A stretch of DNA of 64,000 bases from DASVFB01 sp963815965. Lineage in GTDB: Bacteria; Actinomycetota; Thermoleophilia; Gaiellales; Gaiellaceae. The DNA lies in NCBI GenBank assembly GCA_963815965.1, contig CAWFIT010000017.1, forward strand, positions 1-64,000, in the 5' to 3' direction. Positions 9,085 to 17,864 of the stretch are shown one piece after another (position 1 is the first letter of the stretch; every line of letters starts with the position of its first letter). Below the pieces are notes generated by a model. The model worked only from the letters and a program-made list of their open reading frames with translations, had not been told where the DNA came from and did no database searches. Position numbers and translations under genes: made by a program.

Positions 9085-10866
9085 ATGGGCAGGCATTTGA
9101 GGATTACGGTTCTCGTCGGGGCGGGTCTGCTCTTGTCAGCGGTCGCAGTCGCTGCGTCCGCCGCCTCTGCGCCGACGGCGATCACCGGTCCGGTCACCGC
9201 GCTCGGGACCACCACTGCGACCGTGACGGGGACGGTGAATCCCGGCGGACTGACCACGAGCCGCCACTTCGAGTACGGCACGACGACGAGCTACGGCTCG
9301 ACGACCGCGAGCGTCGGCATCGGTTCTGGGACGGCGAACGTCGCCGTCTCGGCGGCACTCACGGGTCTCGCGCCCGGGACGACGTATCACTACCGCGTCG
9401 TCGCGACGAACAGCACCGGCACGAGCCGGGGCGCGGACGGAATCTTCGCGACGCCGGCGGCGCCGGGAGTCGTCACCGGCGCGGCGACGAGCGTCACGCC
9501 CACGTCGGCGACGCTGAGCGGGACCGTCGACCCCAACAGCCGCCCGACGACGTGGTTCTTCGAATACGGGACCAGCACGAGCTACGGATCCAAGACGCCC
9601 GAGAAGAGCGCAGGCTCGGGCACGAGCGCGGGAAGTGTCTCGGCTGCCTTGTCGGGTCTGGCGCGCGGCAAGCTCTATCACTTCCGCCTCGTCGCGACGA
9701 GCGACGCGGGCGTGAGTCGAGGCGCCGATCGGACGTTCTCGACGATCGGGGCACCGGCGGTAGTCACACGCGCCGCGACCTCGGTCACGCCGACGTCGGC
9801 GAGGCTCAACGGCACGGTTACGCCGAACGGGCAGGCCACGAGCTGGCTCTTCGAGTACGGCACCACGTCGAGCCACGGCTCGAAAACGAGCGCCAAGGGA
9901 GCAGGCTCGGGGACGGGGCCCGTCAAGGTCTCCATTTCGCTCACGCGGCTGAAGCCGGGGACGACGTACCACTATCGCCTTGTTGCGACGAACGCCTCGG
10001 GGACGAGCTTCGGGTCAGACCGGACCTTCACGGCGGTAGGTCCCCCTGTCGTGCTCACCGGCGCCGTGCAGGGTCTCGGGCCAAACTGGGCCACCGCGGT
10101 CGGCTCGGTCAACCCGCTCGGCCGGGCGACGACCTGGTACGTCGAGTACGGCACGAGCACGAGCTACGGGTCGAAGACGGCGACCAAGAGCGCCGGGTCG
10201 GGCGCCGTCACCCGCAACGTGAGCTTCTCGCTCGCGGGCCTCACTCCGGCGACGACGTATCACTACCGCCTCGTCGCGAAGAGCGATGCGGGGACCAGCC
10301 GCGGCGCGGACGTCACGTTCACGACAGTAGGCGTGACGCTGGCGTCCGCCGCGCAACGCGTCGTGTACGGGCGAGCGGTGACGCTCTCGGGCACGGTTCC
10401 GACGGCGCGCGCAGGCGAGGTCGTCACCGTGTTCGCCCAGGCGTTCGGCGAGCCGTCGCTCGCGTCGATTGCCACGGTCCTGACGAACGATCGCGGAGCT
10501 TGGCGCTACTTGGCGAAGCCGAGGGTCGGCACGACCTACCGGGCGAGCTGGAATGGAGGCCTGAGCCCAGCGGCGACGGTTGGCGTGAGACCCGCAGTGT
10601 CGTTCCGCCGAACCGCACGCCGAACGTTCGCCACACACGTTTTCGGCGCGCGATCGTTCGCCGGCCGCGTCGTCCAGCTCCAGCGACTGACGTCGACCAG
10701 GCGTTGGGTGACGGTCAAGCGGGTTCGCCTGAAGGCGCGCTCCGCGGCGACATTTCGCGCGTCACTCCCACGCGGCAGGTCGGTGCTCCGCATTGCGATG
10801 AGCGTCAACCAGGCAGGCCACGGCTACCTGGCCGGCTACAGCCGTGTGATCGTCTATCGCCGCTGA
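9085..10866 (+). CDS. secreted protein with four FN3-like repeats
   Basis: Exported protein of 593 residues. I chose the ATG at 9085 because AAAGGCGG precedes it at the right spacing and a clear signal peptide follows (ITVLVGAGLLLSAVAVAASA). Residues about 30-420 hold four fibronectin-III-like repeats of about 87-90 residues, each with a TSVTPTSATLSGTV-like start, FEYGTSTSYGSKT in the middle and LAPGTTYHYRLVAT near the end. The last about 170 residues form a different beta-rich domain. No sortase motif or TM anchor is visible, so it is probably released or loosely bound. Function unknown; adhesion or matrix role is only inferred. Confidence 0.85.
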   Translation: MGRHLRITVLVGAGLLLSAVAVAASAASAPTAITGPVTALGTTTATVTGTVNPGGLTTSRHFEYGTTTSYGSTTASVGIGSGTANVAVSAALTGLAPGTTYHYRVVATNSTGTSRGADGIFATPAAPGVVTGAATSVTPTSATLSGTVDPNSRPTTWFFEYGTSTSYGSKTPEKSAGSGTSAGSVSAALSGLARGKLYHFRLVATSDAGVSRGADRTFSTIGAPAVVTRAATSVTPTSARLNGTVTPNGQATSWLFEYGTTSSHGSKTSAKGAGSGTGPVKVSISLTRLKPGTTYHYRLVATNASGTSFGSDRTFTAVGPPVVLTGAVQGLGPNWATAVGSVNPLGRATTWYVEYGTSTSYGSKTATKSAGSGAVTRNVSFSLAGLTPATTYHYRLVAKSDAGTSRGADVTFTTVGVTLASAAQRVVYGRAVTLSGTVPTARAGEVVTVFAQAFGEPSLASIATVLTNDRGAWRYLAKPRVGTTYRASWNGGLSPAATVGVRPAVSFRRTARRTFATHVFGARSFAGRVVQLQRLTSTRRWVTVKRVRLKARSAATFRASLPRGRSVLRIAMSVNQAGHGYLAGYSRVIVYRR

Positions 10867-10935
10867 GGATCGTTTGGTCATCGCCGCCGGCGACCGAGAG
10901 TAGGATCGACTCCACCCACGCAAGGAGGAGCTCGA

Positions 10936-11214
10936 ATGAGCATCGTCGTCCGCTTCAGCCCTACGGCCCTCACGAGCGAGAAGTACCACGAGTCGATCCG
11001 CCGTCTCGCGACGGCAGGCGTGTGGCCTCCGGACGGACTCGACTACCACGTCTGCTTCGGGTCCGATGGGAACCTGCTAGTGAGCGAGATCTGGGATTCC
11101 CGGGAGCAATTCGACGCGTTCGGCGAGCGGTTGATGCCGCTCTTGGGCGACGTCGGAATCGGGTTCGACAGGGACCCGGAGATCTTCGAGGTCCAGGACG
11201 AGATCAGGCGCTAG
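10936..11214 (+). CDS. small ABM-like (dimeric alpha/beta barrel) protein
   Basis: Protein of 92 residues preceded by a strong AAGGAGGAG ribosome binding site. The pattern (short beta strand, helix with YHESIRRLATAG, DYHVCFGSDGNLLVSEIWDSREQFDAFGERLMPLL) resembles antibiotic-biosynthesis-monooxygenase-type ferredoxin-like dimers, where the central W-D-S-x-E-x-F is common. No catalytic residues can be assigned. Cytosolic; function unknown. Confidence 0.75.
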   Translation: MSIVVRFSPTALTSEKYHESIRRLATAGVWPPDGLDYHVCFGSDGNLLVSEIWDSREQFDAFGERLMPLLGDVGIGFDRDPEIFEVQDEIRR

Positions 11215-11278
11215 CGCGCAACGGCCTGGTCGGCCGTGGAGCAGAGGCCGGAACGCACGAGAGTTTTAGATCGAGCCG

Positions 11279-11785
11279 CTAGCTGGGTGGTCCCGCCGAC
11301 AACGGCTGGGTGAACACCTGCCCGGACGAGTCGACGCTGACGTTCATCCGCTCGCCCGCCCGCTGCAGGATGGCCGAGTCGCCGCTCTGGCTTTCCACCG
11401 CCCAGCCTTGCGTCGTCCAGCTGGCGACGGCGCCTTCGAGTCGCCGGCGTCTCTCCTCCGGCGCGACCGAACTGCTGCCCTTGCGCGTGGCGAGCAGAAC
11501 GATCGTGACCACGAGCGCGACCGCGAGGATCCCGAGCAGCACCCACACCCACGTCGGCGTCTCGCTGCTCGAGTTCGACTCCGAGCTCGTCGACGTCGTC
11601 CGCGGCACGATGATCTGGCGCGTCGTCGTCTGCTCGACAGTCGCAGTCGTGAGGACTGTCGTCGGCTCCGACACCGTCTCCGTCGTCGTCTCCGTGGTTG
11701 TCGTGCCCCCGCCGAGCGCGCTAGCGGCCAGAACCCCGGCTATCAGGCAGGCGGCGAGCCCCGCGAGCTGCAGCGGCCTCCTCAC
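11279..11785 (-). CDS. membrane protein with Thr/Ser-rich stalk, function unknown
   Basis: About 168 residues from the GTG at 11785. An N-terminal hydrophobic segment (LQLAGLAACLIAGVLAASAL) is followed by a Thr/Ser/Glu-rich linker (TTTTETTTETVSEPTT...) and a transmembrane helix WVWVLLGILAVALVVTIVLL. A roughly 60-residue cytoplasmic domain (EERRRRLEGAVASWTTQGWAVESQSGDSAILQR) ends the protein. The last domain resembles short actinobacterial domains that pair a helix with small beta strands. An in-frame upstream start extends the frame but adds no conserved-looking sequence. Divergent from the cytochrome gene. Confidence 0.7.
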   Translation of the reverse strand: MRRPLQLAGLAACLIAGVLAASALGGGTTTTETTTETVSEPTTVLTTATVEQTTTRQIIVPRTTSTSSESNSSSETPTWVWVLLGILAVALVVTIVLLATRKGSSSVAPEERRRRLEGAVASWTTQGWAVESQSGDSAILQRAGERMNVSVDSSGQVFTQPLSAGPPS

Positions 11786-11875
11786 ACCGACAAGGTACAA
11801 GGTCGGCAGGATCTGCAACGGACGAGCGCGCGCGCCCCCTTGCACTGACAAGGTGGCGGTGCGAGAATCGCCGCC

Positions 11876-12599
11876 ATGCGCCACGGAGCCGTGGCGACGA
11901 TCGCGTCGCTTCTGCTTGGAGTCGCCACGGTTGGCGTCAGTTGCGGGCTGCGGTGGCGGTGGCGGAGGGACCAGCAGCGAGGCCATCAACCCCAGCGATC
12001 CGCATGTGGCGATGGGCTCCCATTTGTTCGTCCAGTTCGCGTGTTCCTCCTGTCACGGCGAGCAGGGGAAGGGCGGCGTGTCGCCGGACGTTCCCGCGTT
12101 GACGGACGTCGGGAAGAGCCTCACCACGACTCAGTTGAGCATCATCATCAACCATGGGCTGGGTGCGTCGGGGAACCCGCAGAAGCCGTACATGCCCGTC
12201 TGGGGAAATGTGATCTCCTCGACGCAGGTGAGCGATCTGGTCGCATACATCAAGGGAGGGCTTCCGAAGGTGCAGGACGCGACGCCGGTCGCGGTGCCTC
12301 GCGATCAGGGAGCCACCGTTGCCGGGGCCGCGCTCTACCAGCGCTACGGCTGCATCAACTGCCACGGGCCGAGCGGCCTCGGCGGGGTCCCCAACCCCCT
12401 CTCGGAGGACAAGGCGATTCCGCCACTCTCGGGACAGGTCTTCCGCGAGGAGTTCAACACCGACGCGAAGATCAAGGAGATGATCCGCTCCGGCAGCGTC
12501 ATCGGCAAGGCGCCGATCACGAGCATGCCGCACTGGGGCGGGATCATCCCCGACGAGGATCTCAACGATCTCGTCGCCTACCTGAAGACGCTCAAGTAG
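11876..12599 (+). CDS. diheme c-type cytochrome, lipoprotein-like, one frame break near 11940
   Basis: Exported electron carrier with two class I cytochrome c domains. The heme motifs are CSSCH (about residue 57) and CINCH (about residue 160), with axial-Met candidates in KPYMPVWG and SMPHWGG. The ATG at 11876 begins a lipoprotein-like signal sequence (MRHGAVATIASLLLGVATVG). The next residues, AGCGGGGGG with a plausible lipobox Cys, lie in another frame, so one base seems gained or lost near 11935-11950. The frame carrying the hemes is open far upstream, but nothing there looks like a protein. Likely anchored on the outer face of the cytoplasmic membrane in a respiratory chain; partner oxidase not in the window. 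Confidence 0.8.
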
Positions 12600-12739
12600 C
12601 GGCCCAGCATCGAGTTCTACGCCACCGCGACGAGTCAGCTCGCTGGGCTACGACGTACGCCCGGGGCCTTGACTGAGTCGGGACTTAAGAGGAGGATCGT
12701 CGTCGCCCAGGCAAGGAAAATCCGACAAAGGAGAAGCTC

Positions 12740-13435
12740 ATGCGCAGGCTGCTTGTCCTCCTTGCCGCTGTGACACTGATCGGGGCCTCATCGCTGGCTC
12801 CGTCTGCGGCATCAGCTCGACAACCGCACGTCTTCCCGCCGACCGCTCACGCCTTCGGCGCGAGCCTCGGCGAGTGGCAGGCGCGCTGGTTCACCTGGTT
12901 CATCGAGATCCCGGCGCCGACGAATCCCCTGTTCGACGAGACGGGAGCGCTCTGCGGAATCAACCAGAGCGGACCGGTCTGGTTCCTGGCACCGGTCGCT
13001 CATCCGGGACTCACTACCCGGGCGTGCACCGTCCCGGTGGGCACGGGGATCTTCGTCCTCGGACTCGGGAACGAATGCTCGAACATCGAGCCCCCGCCGT
13101 TCTTCGGGGCAACGGAGGCCGAACTCCGTGCCTGCGCAGCCGACGGGTACGAAGCGTTCTTCGGCGACGCGACGCAATCGATCAGCGTCGACGGCGTCGA
13201 GGTGGCCGATCTCGGCCCGTACAGAACACAGACGCCGCTCTTCAGCTACACCCTGCCGCCGGACAACGTCTACGGACTGCCCCCGGCGACGGCGACCAAG
13301 GCGATCTCGGACGGTGTCGCGGCGATCGTCCAGCCACTTCCTATGGGCGAGCACCAGATCGTCGTACATCTCGAGGCACCCGCGTTGGGCGGCACGACCG
13401 ACATCGTCTACAACGTCACCGTGGTGGCCGGCTGA
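12740..13435 (+). CDS. exported protein of an unnamed WFxWF family
   Basis: Exported protein of 231 residues, preceded by AAAGGAGAAG. A signal peptide (LLVLLAAVTLIGASSLAPSAASA) is followed by a mature domain with GEWQARWFTWFIEIP and NPLFDETGALCGINQSGPVWFLAP. I recognise these blocks from conserved but functionally unnamed secreted proteins of several bacterial groups. Four Cys (CGINQ, RACTV, NECSN, RACAA) may form two disulfides. No catalytic motif can be assigned. Confidence 0.8.
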   Translation: MRRLLVLLAAVTLIGASSLAPSAASARQPHVFPPTAHAFGASLGEWQARWFTWFIEIPAPTNPLFDETGALCGINQSGPVWFLAPVAHPGLTTRACTVPVGTGIFVLGLGNECSNIEPPPFFGATEAELRACAADGYEAFFGDATQSISVDGVEVADLGPYRTQTPLFSYTLPPDNVYGLPPATATKAISDGVAAIVQPLPMGEHQIVVHLEAPALGGTTDIVYNVTVVAG

Positions 13436-13459
13436 ACTGACTTCAAGCGAGAACGAGGC

Positions 13460-13492
13460 AAGGGCGGTGCTCCAGGTGTGAGCGCCGCCCTT
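13460..13492. terminator. hairpin between convergent genes
   Basis: A 12-bp stem (AAGGGCGGTGCT / AGCGCCGCCCTT, one G-T wobble) with a 9-nt loop sits between the end of the exported protein (13435) and the stop of the convergent gene (13492). It could terminate transcription from both sides. No strong U-tract follows. Confidence 0.55.
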
Positions 13493-13995
13493 CAGTCGCG
13501 GGAGGGGCCGAACTGCTCGTTGAGGAAGCGCTGCGCTTCCTCGAACTCCTCGTCGAAGCGATGCACCGCCGCTTCCGACTCGTGTTCGCGCGCTTCGATT
13601 TCCGGGCGCTGCCGCTCGGCCTCACGGTTCGTGTCCGCGACATAGTCGCGCAGCGCCTCGACGTACCTGCGCACATCGCCGACCGGGAGGCGTGTCACAT
13701 CGATGCAGTCGTCCTCGATCCTCGGTATCGGCAGGCCGCGAGGCCACGAGCGTCCGCCGGCCTCCCCGTTGAAGACATCCGCCCAAAAGGCCGGCACGCC
13801 GCTGAGCTCGAAGCGGAGGCGAACTGCCCCAGGATCGTCGCGAGCACGCTCGAGACTGGGCCTCGGCAACTCCACCTTCACGGCGTCGCTGCCGGGGACC
13901 GGTATGGGTGCGCCGCTGTATTCCCCGAGCCGACTGATCAGGCGGGCGCGTTCGTGCTCGTCCACGCTGTTGGACACTACAGCGCTGAGCGCCAA
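13492..13995 (-). CDS. hypothetical cytosolic protein
   Basis: Up to 167 residues, not recognised. Visible features are a middle region with LRFELSGVPAFWADVFNG and RGLPIPRIEDDCIDVTRLPV, and a charged helical C-terminus (REAERQRPEIEAREHESEAAVHRFDEEFEEAQRFL) that may be a coiled coil. The start is uncertain: a TTG at 13995 or an internal GTG at 13977. It follows the PAS-LuxR gene by 24 bp in the same direction and is probably co-transcribed. Confidence 0.6.
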   Translation of the reverse strand: MALSAVVSNSVDEHERARLISRLGEYSGAPIPVPGSDAVKVELPRPSLERARDDPGAVRLRFELSGVPAFWADVFNGEAGGRSWPRGLPIPRIEDDCIDVTRLPVGDVRRYVEALRDYVADTNREAERQRPEIEAREHESEAAVHRFDEEFEEAQRFLNEQFGPSRD

Positions 13996-14019
13996 CTGCG
14001 TGACGCGCTCGTGCTTCGA

Positions 14020-14583
14020 TCAGTCGGGCGATGCGGCGCGGGCGGCGGCGACGGCTTCGAGTCGAGTGTGGACGCCGAGGGCCTGCAAGAGACGGCGGAT
14101 GTGGTTCCTGACGGTCTCGGTGCTCAGGTGGAGCTCGGCGGCGATCTGCTTCGTCGAGTGGCCCTGCTGCAGAAGACGAAGCACCTCGACCTGACGGGGG
14201 GTGAGATGCGGGTGTGGCGCCGCGGGCGTGTCGTCGGGGCGTCCCTCGAACAGCCCGAAGACGCCGACCACCCGTTCGCCATCCTTCAGCGGCACCGAGC
14301 TGACCTCCACGGCCACCCGCGTGCCGGTGGTCGACACGAAGACGCCGGTCGCGTCTGTGGGCTGCGAGCCGTGCACCTTCCGGGAGAACAACTCGCGTGC
14401 GCGCTGCCTGTCCTCGGCCGCGACGACGGAGGTGAACTGGCGACCGCGAACATCGCCGACAAGCCGCTCGGCCGCCGGATTGATCCACCGGACGACTCCC
14501 GTTGTGTCGAGGACGTAGCTCGGGACGCCGACGCTGTGCAGCGCCTGCTCGACGTCGCCGCCGACTTTCAGGCCAGTGGCCAT
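14020..14583 (-). CDS. PAS-domain LuxR-type transcriptional regulator
   Basis: Protein of 187 residues. An N-terminal PAS sensor (residues about 10-115; VLDTTGVVRWINPAAERLVG is the classic PAS start) is followed by a LuxR/GerE helix-turn-helix at about 125-180: LTPRQVEVLRLLQQGHSTKQIAAELHLSTETVRNHIRRLL, here read as overlapping blocks. The start is the ATG at 14583; the frame is open upstream without conserved sequence. There is no receiver domain, so it is a one-component regulator. Ligand and targets unknown. Confidence 0.85.
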   Translation of the reverse strand: MATGLKVGGDVEQALHSVGVPSYVLDTTGVVRWINPAAERLVGDVRGRQFTSVVAAEDRQRARELFSRKVHGSQPTDATGVFVSTTGTRVAVEVSSVPLKDGERVVGVFGLFEGRPDDTPAAPHPHLTPRQVEVLRLLQQGHSTKQIAAELHLSTETVRNHIRRLLQALGVHTRLEAVAAARAASPD

Positions 14584-14634
14584 CACGGAAGTGTGGCTGA
14601 TCCGCGACGCCGAGCGTCGTCGTTGAGCTCTCGC

Positions 14635-14666
14635 ACAGAGAGGCCCGCCGGAGCGGGCCTCTCTGT
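14635..14666 (-). terminator. perfect 14-bp hairpin
   Basis: ACAGAGAGGCCCGC and its exact complement flank a CGGA tetraloop. It lies between the end of the broken secreted-protein gene (stop at 14724, minus strand) and the start of the PAS-LuxR gene (14583). This placement fits an intrinsic terminator for the minus-strand gene, although no long U-run follows. Confidence 0.7.
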
Positions 14667-14723
14667 GGATCAGTTGCGCAAGCGGTGTGCCCGCTGCAGC
14701 TGGTGGAGCCAGCCCTGGACGTT

Positions 14724-15725
14724 CTACGCGCCGACGGTAGGTGATCGCGTAGGTCAGCGAGCCGCTGTTGTCGCCGTACCAGCCGGCTGTCCTTCGCGTT
14801 CGATGTCGCTGTAGCCGTCGAAGACGGCGAGGTTCACCGTTCCGGCGAGCGGCATCGCCAGCGTGTACGGCGTGCGACGGTGCTGTAGTTATCTGCACCC
14901 CAGTTCACGAAGCTGCCCGTTGACCTGCACATCCCCGAAGCCTTCTCCGAGGAACCACGGGGCAAGCGTCTGTAGCCCTGCTGTGGGCCGTCCACCCAGT
15001 TGTCGACGCTCGTGTACTCGGCATCGGCGACGTTGAGGTTGTTCGTTGGTGTACCTGCCGGCAACGTCGATCCGGTACGTGCCCACCTTCGGCAGCGCGA
15101 CAGTCGTCCCGGCCATCGCCGACGAGTCGATGGTGCCTGTCGTTGCTCCACTCGAACGGAGCGCTCGTGATCGGCATACCGATGCAGGAGTGGGCCGCGT
15201 CAGTCGCCGCCGCCCATCGCCTTGACGTACGGCCGTGGTTCTTGTAGCTGCGTCGATGCGCCGTGACAGCCGCCGCTGCGTGACCTTCATCTCGATCTGA
15301 TTCGCACGTGCCACCGACGGTCGACGCGTGCTCGGCGTCCACGACGTCGTGTTGTAGCGGCGCGTTGGTCAGCGTCCAGGTCGTCGCGTCGGAGCGCGTC
15401 GCCGTGTAGCTGATCGTGTCGCCGACGTCACTGAGCGTCGGCCGGTGATCGTCTCCCCGGTGCCGTCGCGTTAAGCCGTCTGGGCTGCCGGTCTGAGCGA
15501 GCGCGGTGCCCGTGAACGCGCCGTCGCACGGGTTGAGCGTCGACCGTGTAGGTGTGCGTCCAGCACGATTCGTGCCACTGGTCGTGATGCGCCAGCGAGG
15601 CTCGCGTCGACAGTGAACGTCGCCGTGTCTGCGAGCTGGTAGCGCGGCACGTCCGCCGAGGCGGATGAGACGAGTGCCATGGTTGCGACCGCCGCGACGG
15701 CGAGCGCAAGGATGATCTTCTTCAT
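14724..15725 (-). pseudogene. secreted-protein gene broken by many frameshifts
   Basis: The ATG at 15725 (AAAGGAAAG upstream) starts a signal peptide (KKIILALAVAAVATMALVSS). Protein-like sequence then continues, but jumps frame about ten times. Recognisable pieces in order are VPRYQLADTATFTVDASLA, HHDQWHESCWTHTYTV, TLNPCDGAFTGTALAQTGSP, DTISYTATRSDATTWTLTNA, AAHSCIGMPITSAPFEWSN, VALPKVGTYRIDVAG, NVADAEYTSVDNWV and YTLAMPLAGTVNLAVFDGYS. The last piece is SGSLTYAITY with VGA and a TAG at 14724 after removing one base. The order is collinear, so the ancestral protein was about 330 residues. Either a decayed gene or the poorest-quality stretch of the sequence. Confidence 0.7.
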
Positions 15726-16051
15726 GACTTTCCTTTGTTTACTGGCAATCAAGGTGATCGCCGTATCCCTGGCAGCGTGCCCTTCCCTCGCCTCGCCAGC
15801 TAGGACACGAATGAGTCCATTCCTCGGCATGTCGCACCTAGGTCACCGCGCGAGAGAGGGCGGCTCTCGCCGCCCCGCCACGCAGCGCGCGTCCGCTTAG
15901 GCGGTCCATCGCCGCGCACACGCGCGGTGTTTGACCCGAACAGATCAGTTCCGCGGTCGTGACGAGTAGCGGGGTCGTTGACATCGCGGCGCGAGTGCGC
16001 AAGCCTGGAGTGCGACAGCAGGCACTTAATCTGTGGAAGGGGAGATGGACC
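15726..16051. other. intergenic region between divergent secreted-protein genes
   Basis: No gene was found. It holds the upstream regions of the broken minus-strand gene and of the ScyD-like gene. A perfect 7-bp hairpin (GGGCGGC / GCCGCCC, loop TCTC) lies at 15858-15875. A TTGACA at 15978-15983 could be a -35 box for the plus-strand gene, but no good -10 follows at normal spacing. Confidence 0.4.
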
Positions 16052-17116
16052 TTGAGGAAGTTGCTTTTGCTTGCCGCGGCCGTGGTCGCGCTGGCTATAC
16101 CCGTCGGCGCCTCGGCGTCGACGATCACGCAGGTCATGCACGGCCTGGACAATCCGAAGGGACTGGCGTTCGGCCCGGAGGGAGGCCTCTACGTGGCCGA
16201 GGGCGGCCGCGGCGGACCGGCCTCGGGCCAATGCTGGACGAGTCCGCGTCCGGACCTCGGCCTCCGCTGCTACGGCGCCACCGGCGCGATCTCGCGCTAC
16301 TGGCACGGGACGCAGGCACGGGTCGTGACGGGTCTTCCGTCGCTGGAGAACCCGACCTTCGCGGGGCCGGCGGCAGGGCCTCAGCACATCTCGTTCCAGG
16401 GACGCGGCGGCATGTACGTCACGATCGGCTTCGGCGGCGACCCGAGCGCGGCGGACACGTTCTTCCCCGGGCTCGGCTTCTCGTCGCTTCTGAAGATCGA
16501 GCCGTCCGGCGTGAGGCGGACGACCGCCGACATCGGCGACTATGAGGCCGCGAACAATCCGGACGGCCTGCAGGTCGACACCAACGCGTACGCGGTGCTC
16601 GCGCTGCCGGGGCATCAGCTCGTGACCGATGCCGGAGGCAATTCGCTCCTCGACGTTCGCGCCAACGGCTCGATCTCGACGGTGACGACATTCCCGAAGG
16701 TGATCGGCGGGTTCGGTCCGGCCGACCCGGTTCCGACGGAAGTGGTGCTCGGCCCGGACGGCGCGTACTACGTCTCGAACCTGAGCGGCGTGCCGTTCAC
16801 CCCGGGCAGCGCGCGTGTGTGGCGCGTCTTGCCCAACGGGTCGAAGACCATCTACGCAGACGGTCTGACGCAGGTCACGGACATCGCGTTCGGCTCGGAC
16901 GGATCGCTCTACGTCCTCCAGCACGCGGCGGCGCCGTTCTTCGGCGGCCCGGGCTCGATCGTCCGGATCGCGCCGGGCGGCGCGCGGACGACGGTCGACA
17001 CGCAGGGACGGCTGGACCACCCCGCGGGTCTCGTGGTCGGGTCCGACGGCGCGCTCTACGTCGCCAACCGCAGCATCGCGCCGGACAACGGCGAGGTGTT
17101 GAAGATCGTCCAGTAG
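16052..17116 (+). CDS. ScyD/ScyE-family secreted protein
   Basis: Exported protein of 354 residues with a beta-propeller-like repeat pattern. I chose the TTG at 16052 because GGAAGGGGAG lies about 8 nt upstream and a signal peptide follows at once (RKLLLLAAAVVALAIPVGASA). Repeats of the NHL/SMP-30 type are visible: NPKGLAFGPEGGLYVAEGG, PTEVVLGPDGAYYVSNLSG, VTDIAFGSDGSLYVLQHA, PAGLVVGSDGALYVANRS. The family is named after scytonemin-cluster proteins, but most members are of unknown role. A terminator hairpin follows. Confidence 0.85.
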   Translation: MRKLLLLAAAVVALAIPVGASASTITQVMHGLDNPKGLAFGPEGGLYVAEGGRGGPASGQCWTSPRPDLGLRCYGATGAISRYWHGTQARVVTGLPSLENPTFAGPAAGPQHISFQGRGGMYVTIGFGGDPSAADTFFPGLGFSSLLKIEPSGVRRTTADIGDYEAANNPDGLQVDTNAYAVLALPGHQLVTDAGGNSLLDVRANGSISTVTTFPKVIGGFGPADPVPTEVVLGPDGAYYVSNLSGVPFTPGSARVWRVLPNGSKTIYADGLTQVTDIAFGSDGSLYVLQHAAAPFFGGPGSIVRIAPGGARTTVDTQGRLDHPAGLVVGSDGALYVANRSIAPDNGEVLKIVQ

Positions 17117-17127
17117 CAACAGCGCTG

Positions 17128-17161
17128 CGAGGGTGGTGCGCTGCGCGGCGCATCACCCTCG
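17128..17161 (+). terminator. intrinsic terminator after the ScyD-like gene
   Basis: A 14-bp stem (CGAGGGTGGTGCGC / GCGCATCACCCTCG, one G-T pair) with a 6-nt loop, 12 bp after the stop codon and followed by a T-rich stretch (TTCGTTCGGTTTTC). Confidence 0.75.
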
Positions 17162-17198
17162 TTCGTTCGGTTTTCAAACTGCGGCCGAAAGGGTCTTC

Positions 17199-17864
17199 AT
17201 GCGCGCTCTCATCATCGGAGTCGTTCTTGCACTGGGAATCGCCGGTCACGCGACCGCGGCCGAACTGTCGACGTGGTCGGGCACGATCGGCCTCGTCCAG
17301 GAGCGTGGCCTCAACCACCCGTCGACGAAGCTCGCCCTCGGCGCCTCGAGCGCCCGCACCGACTTCACCGGCCTCACGGGCGCGGCGCACGACGCCCTCA
17401 ACGCGAAGACCACCTGCTGGATCGCCTGGCGCTTCAAGGAGAAGACCGGCGCCTGGAGGTACTACCGCGAGATCGGTCGACCGCACGTGACCGCGGCCGG
17501 CTACGTCCAGGACTCGCCGTGCTTCGGCGCGAGCGGCCAGACAATGCGCGTGCAGCTGCTCTCGAGCCATCAGCTGAGAGTCCAGTTCGATACCGAGCCG
17601 ATCAGCGACACGCCGACTTCGCCGCGGCGTACGCGGGCAGGCTTCGTCGCTGAGGGACGGGCGGCAATTGCGGTAATCGCATTGATCCCACAGCCTTCAA
17701 GCAGTGTTGCGGGGGATGGAAAGGCCGTGCGGTTCGCGCCGGGACATTCGCGGTTCCGATGTTGTTGCTCGGCTCAACTGCGCTGTTGGCCTTGCTTTGT
17801 TCTGGCCCGGCCCTTGGCGCCCAACGGGGAGGGTTCCTGGAGGGTGACCTTCCAGCTCGGGTGA
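17199..17864 (+). CDS. small secreted protein, C-terminus probably frameshifted
   Basis: The ATG at 17199 (GAAAGGG upstream) starts a signal peptide (RALIIGVVLALGIAGHATAA) and a roughly 115-residue mature domain with two Cys (TTCWIAW and DSPCFGAS), not recognised. From about 17605 the annotated frame becomes low-complexity and implausible up to 17864. In another frame the sequence reads DFAAAYAGRLRR and stops at 17653, which continues the protein better. A one-base indel near 17605 is likely, giving a true end at 17653. Function unknown. Confidence 0.6.
   Translation: MRALIIGVVLALGIAGHATAAELSTWSGTIGLVQERGLNHPSTKLALGASSARTDFTGLTGAAHDALNAKTTCWIAWRFKEKTGAWRYYREIGRPHVTAAGYVQDSPCFGASGQTMRVQLLSSHQLRVQFDTEPISDTPTSPRRTRAGFVAEGRAAIAVIALIPQPSSSVAGDGKAVRFAPGHSRFRCCCSAQLRCWPCFVLARPLAPNGEGSWRVTFQLG

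Noticed and set aside
15800..17119. A 439-residue minus-strand frame opposite the ScyD-like gene
   Set aside because: Arginine-rich antisense sequence typical of GC-rich DNA; the plus strand has a signal peptide, family repeats and a terminator.
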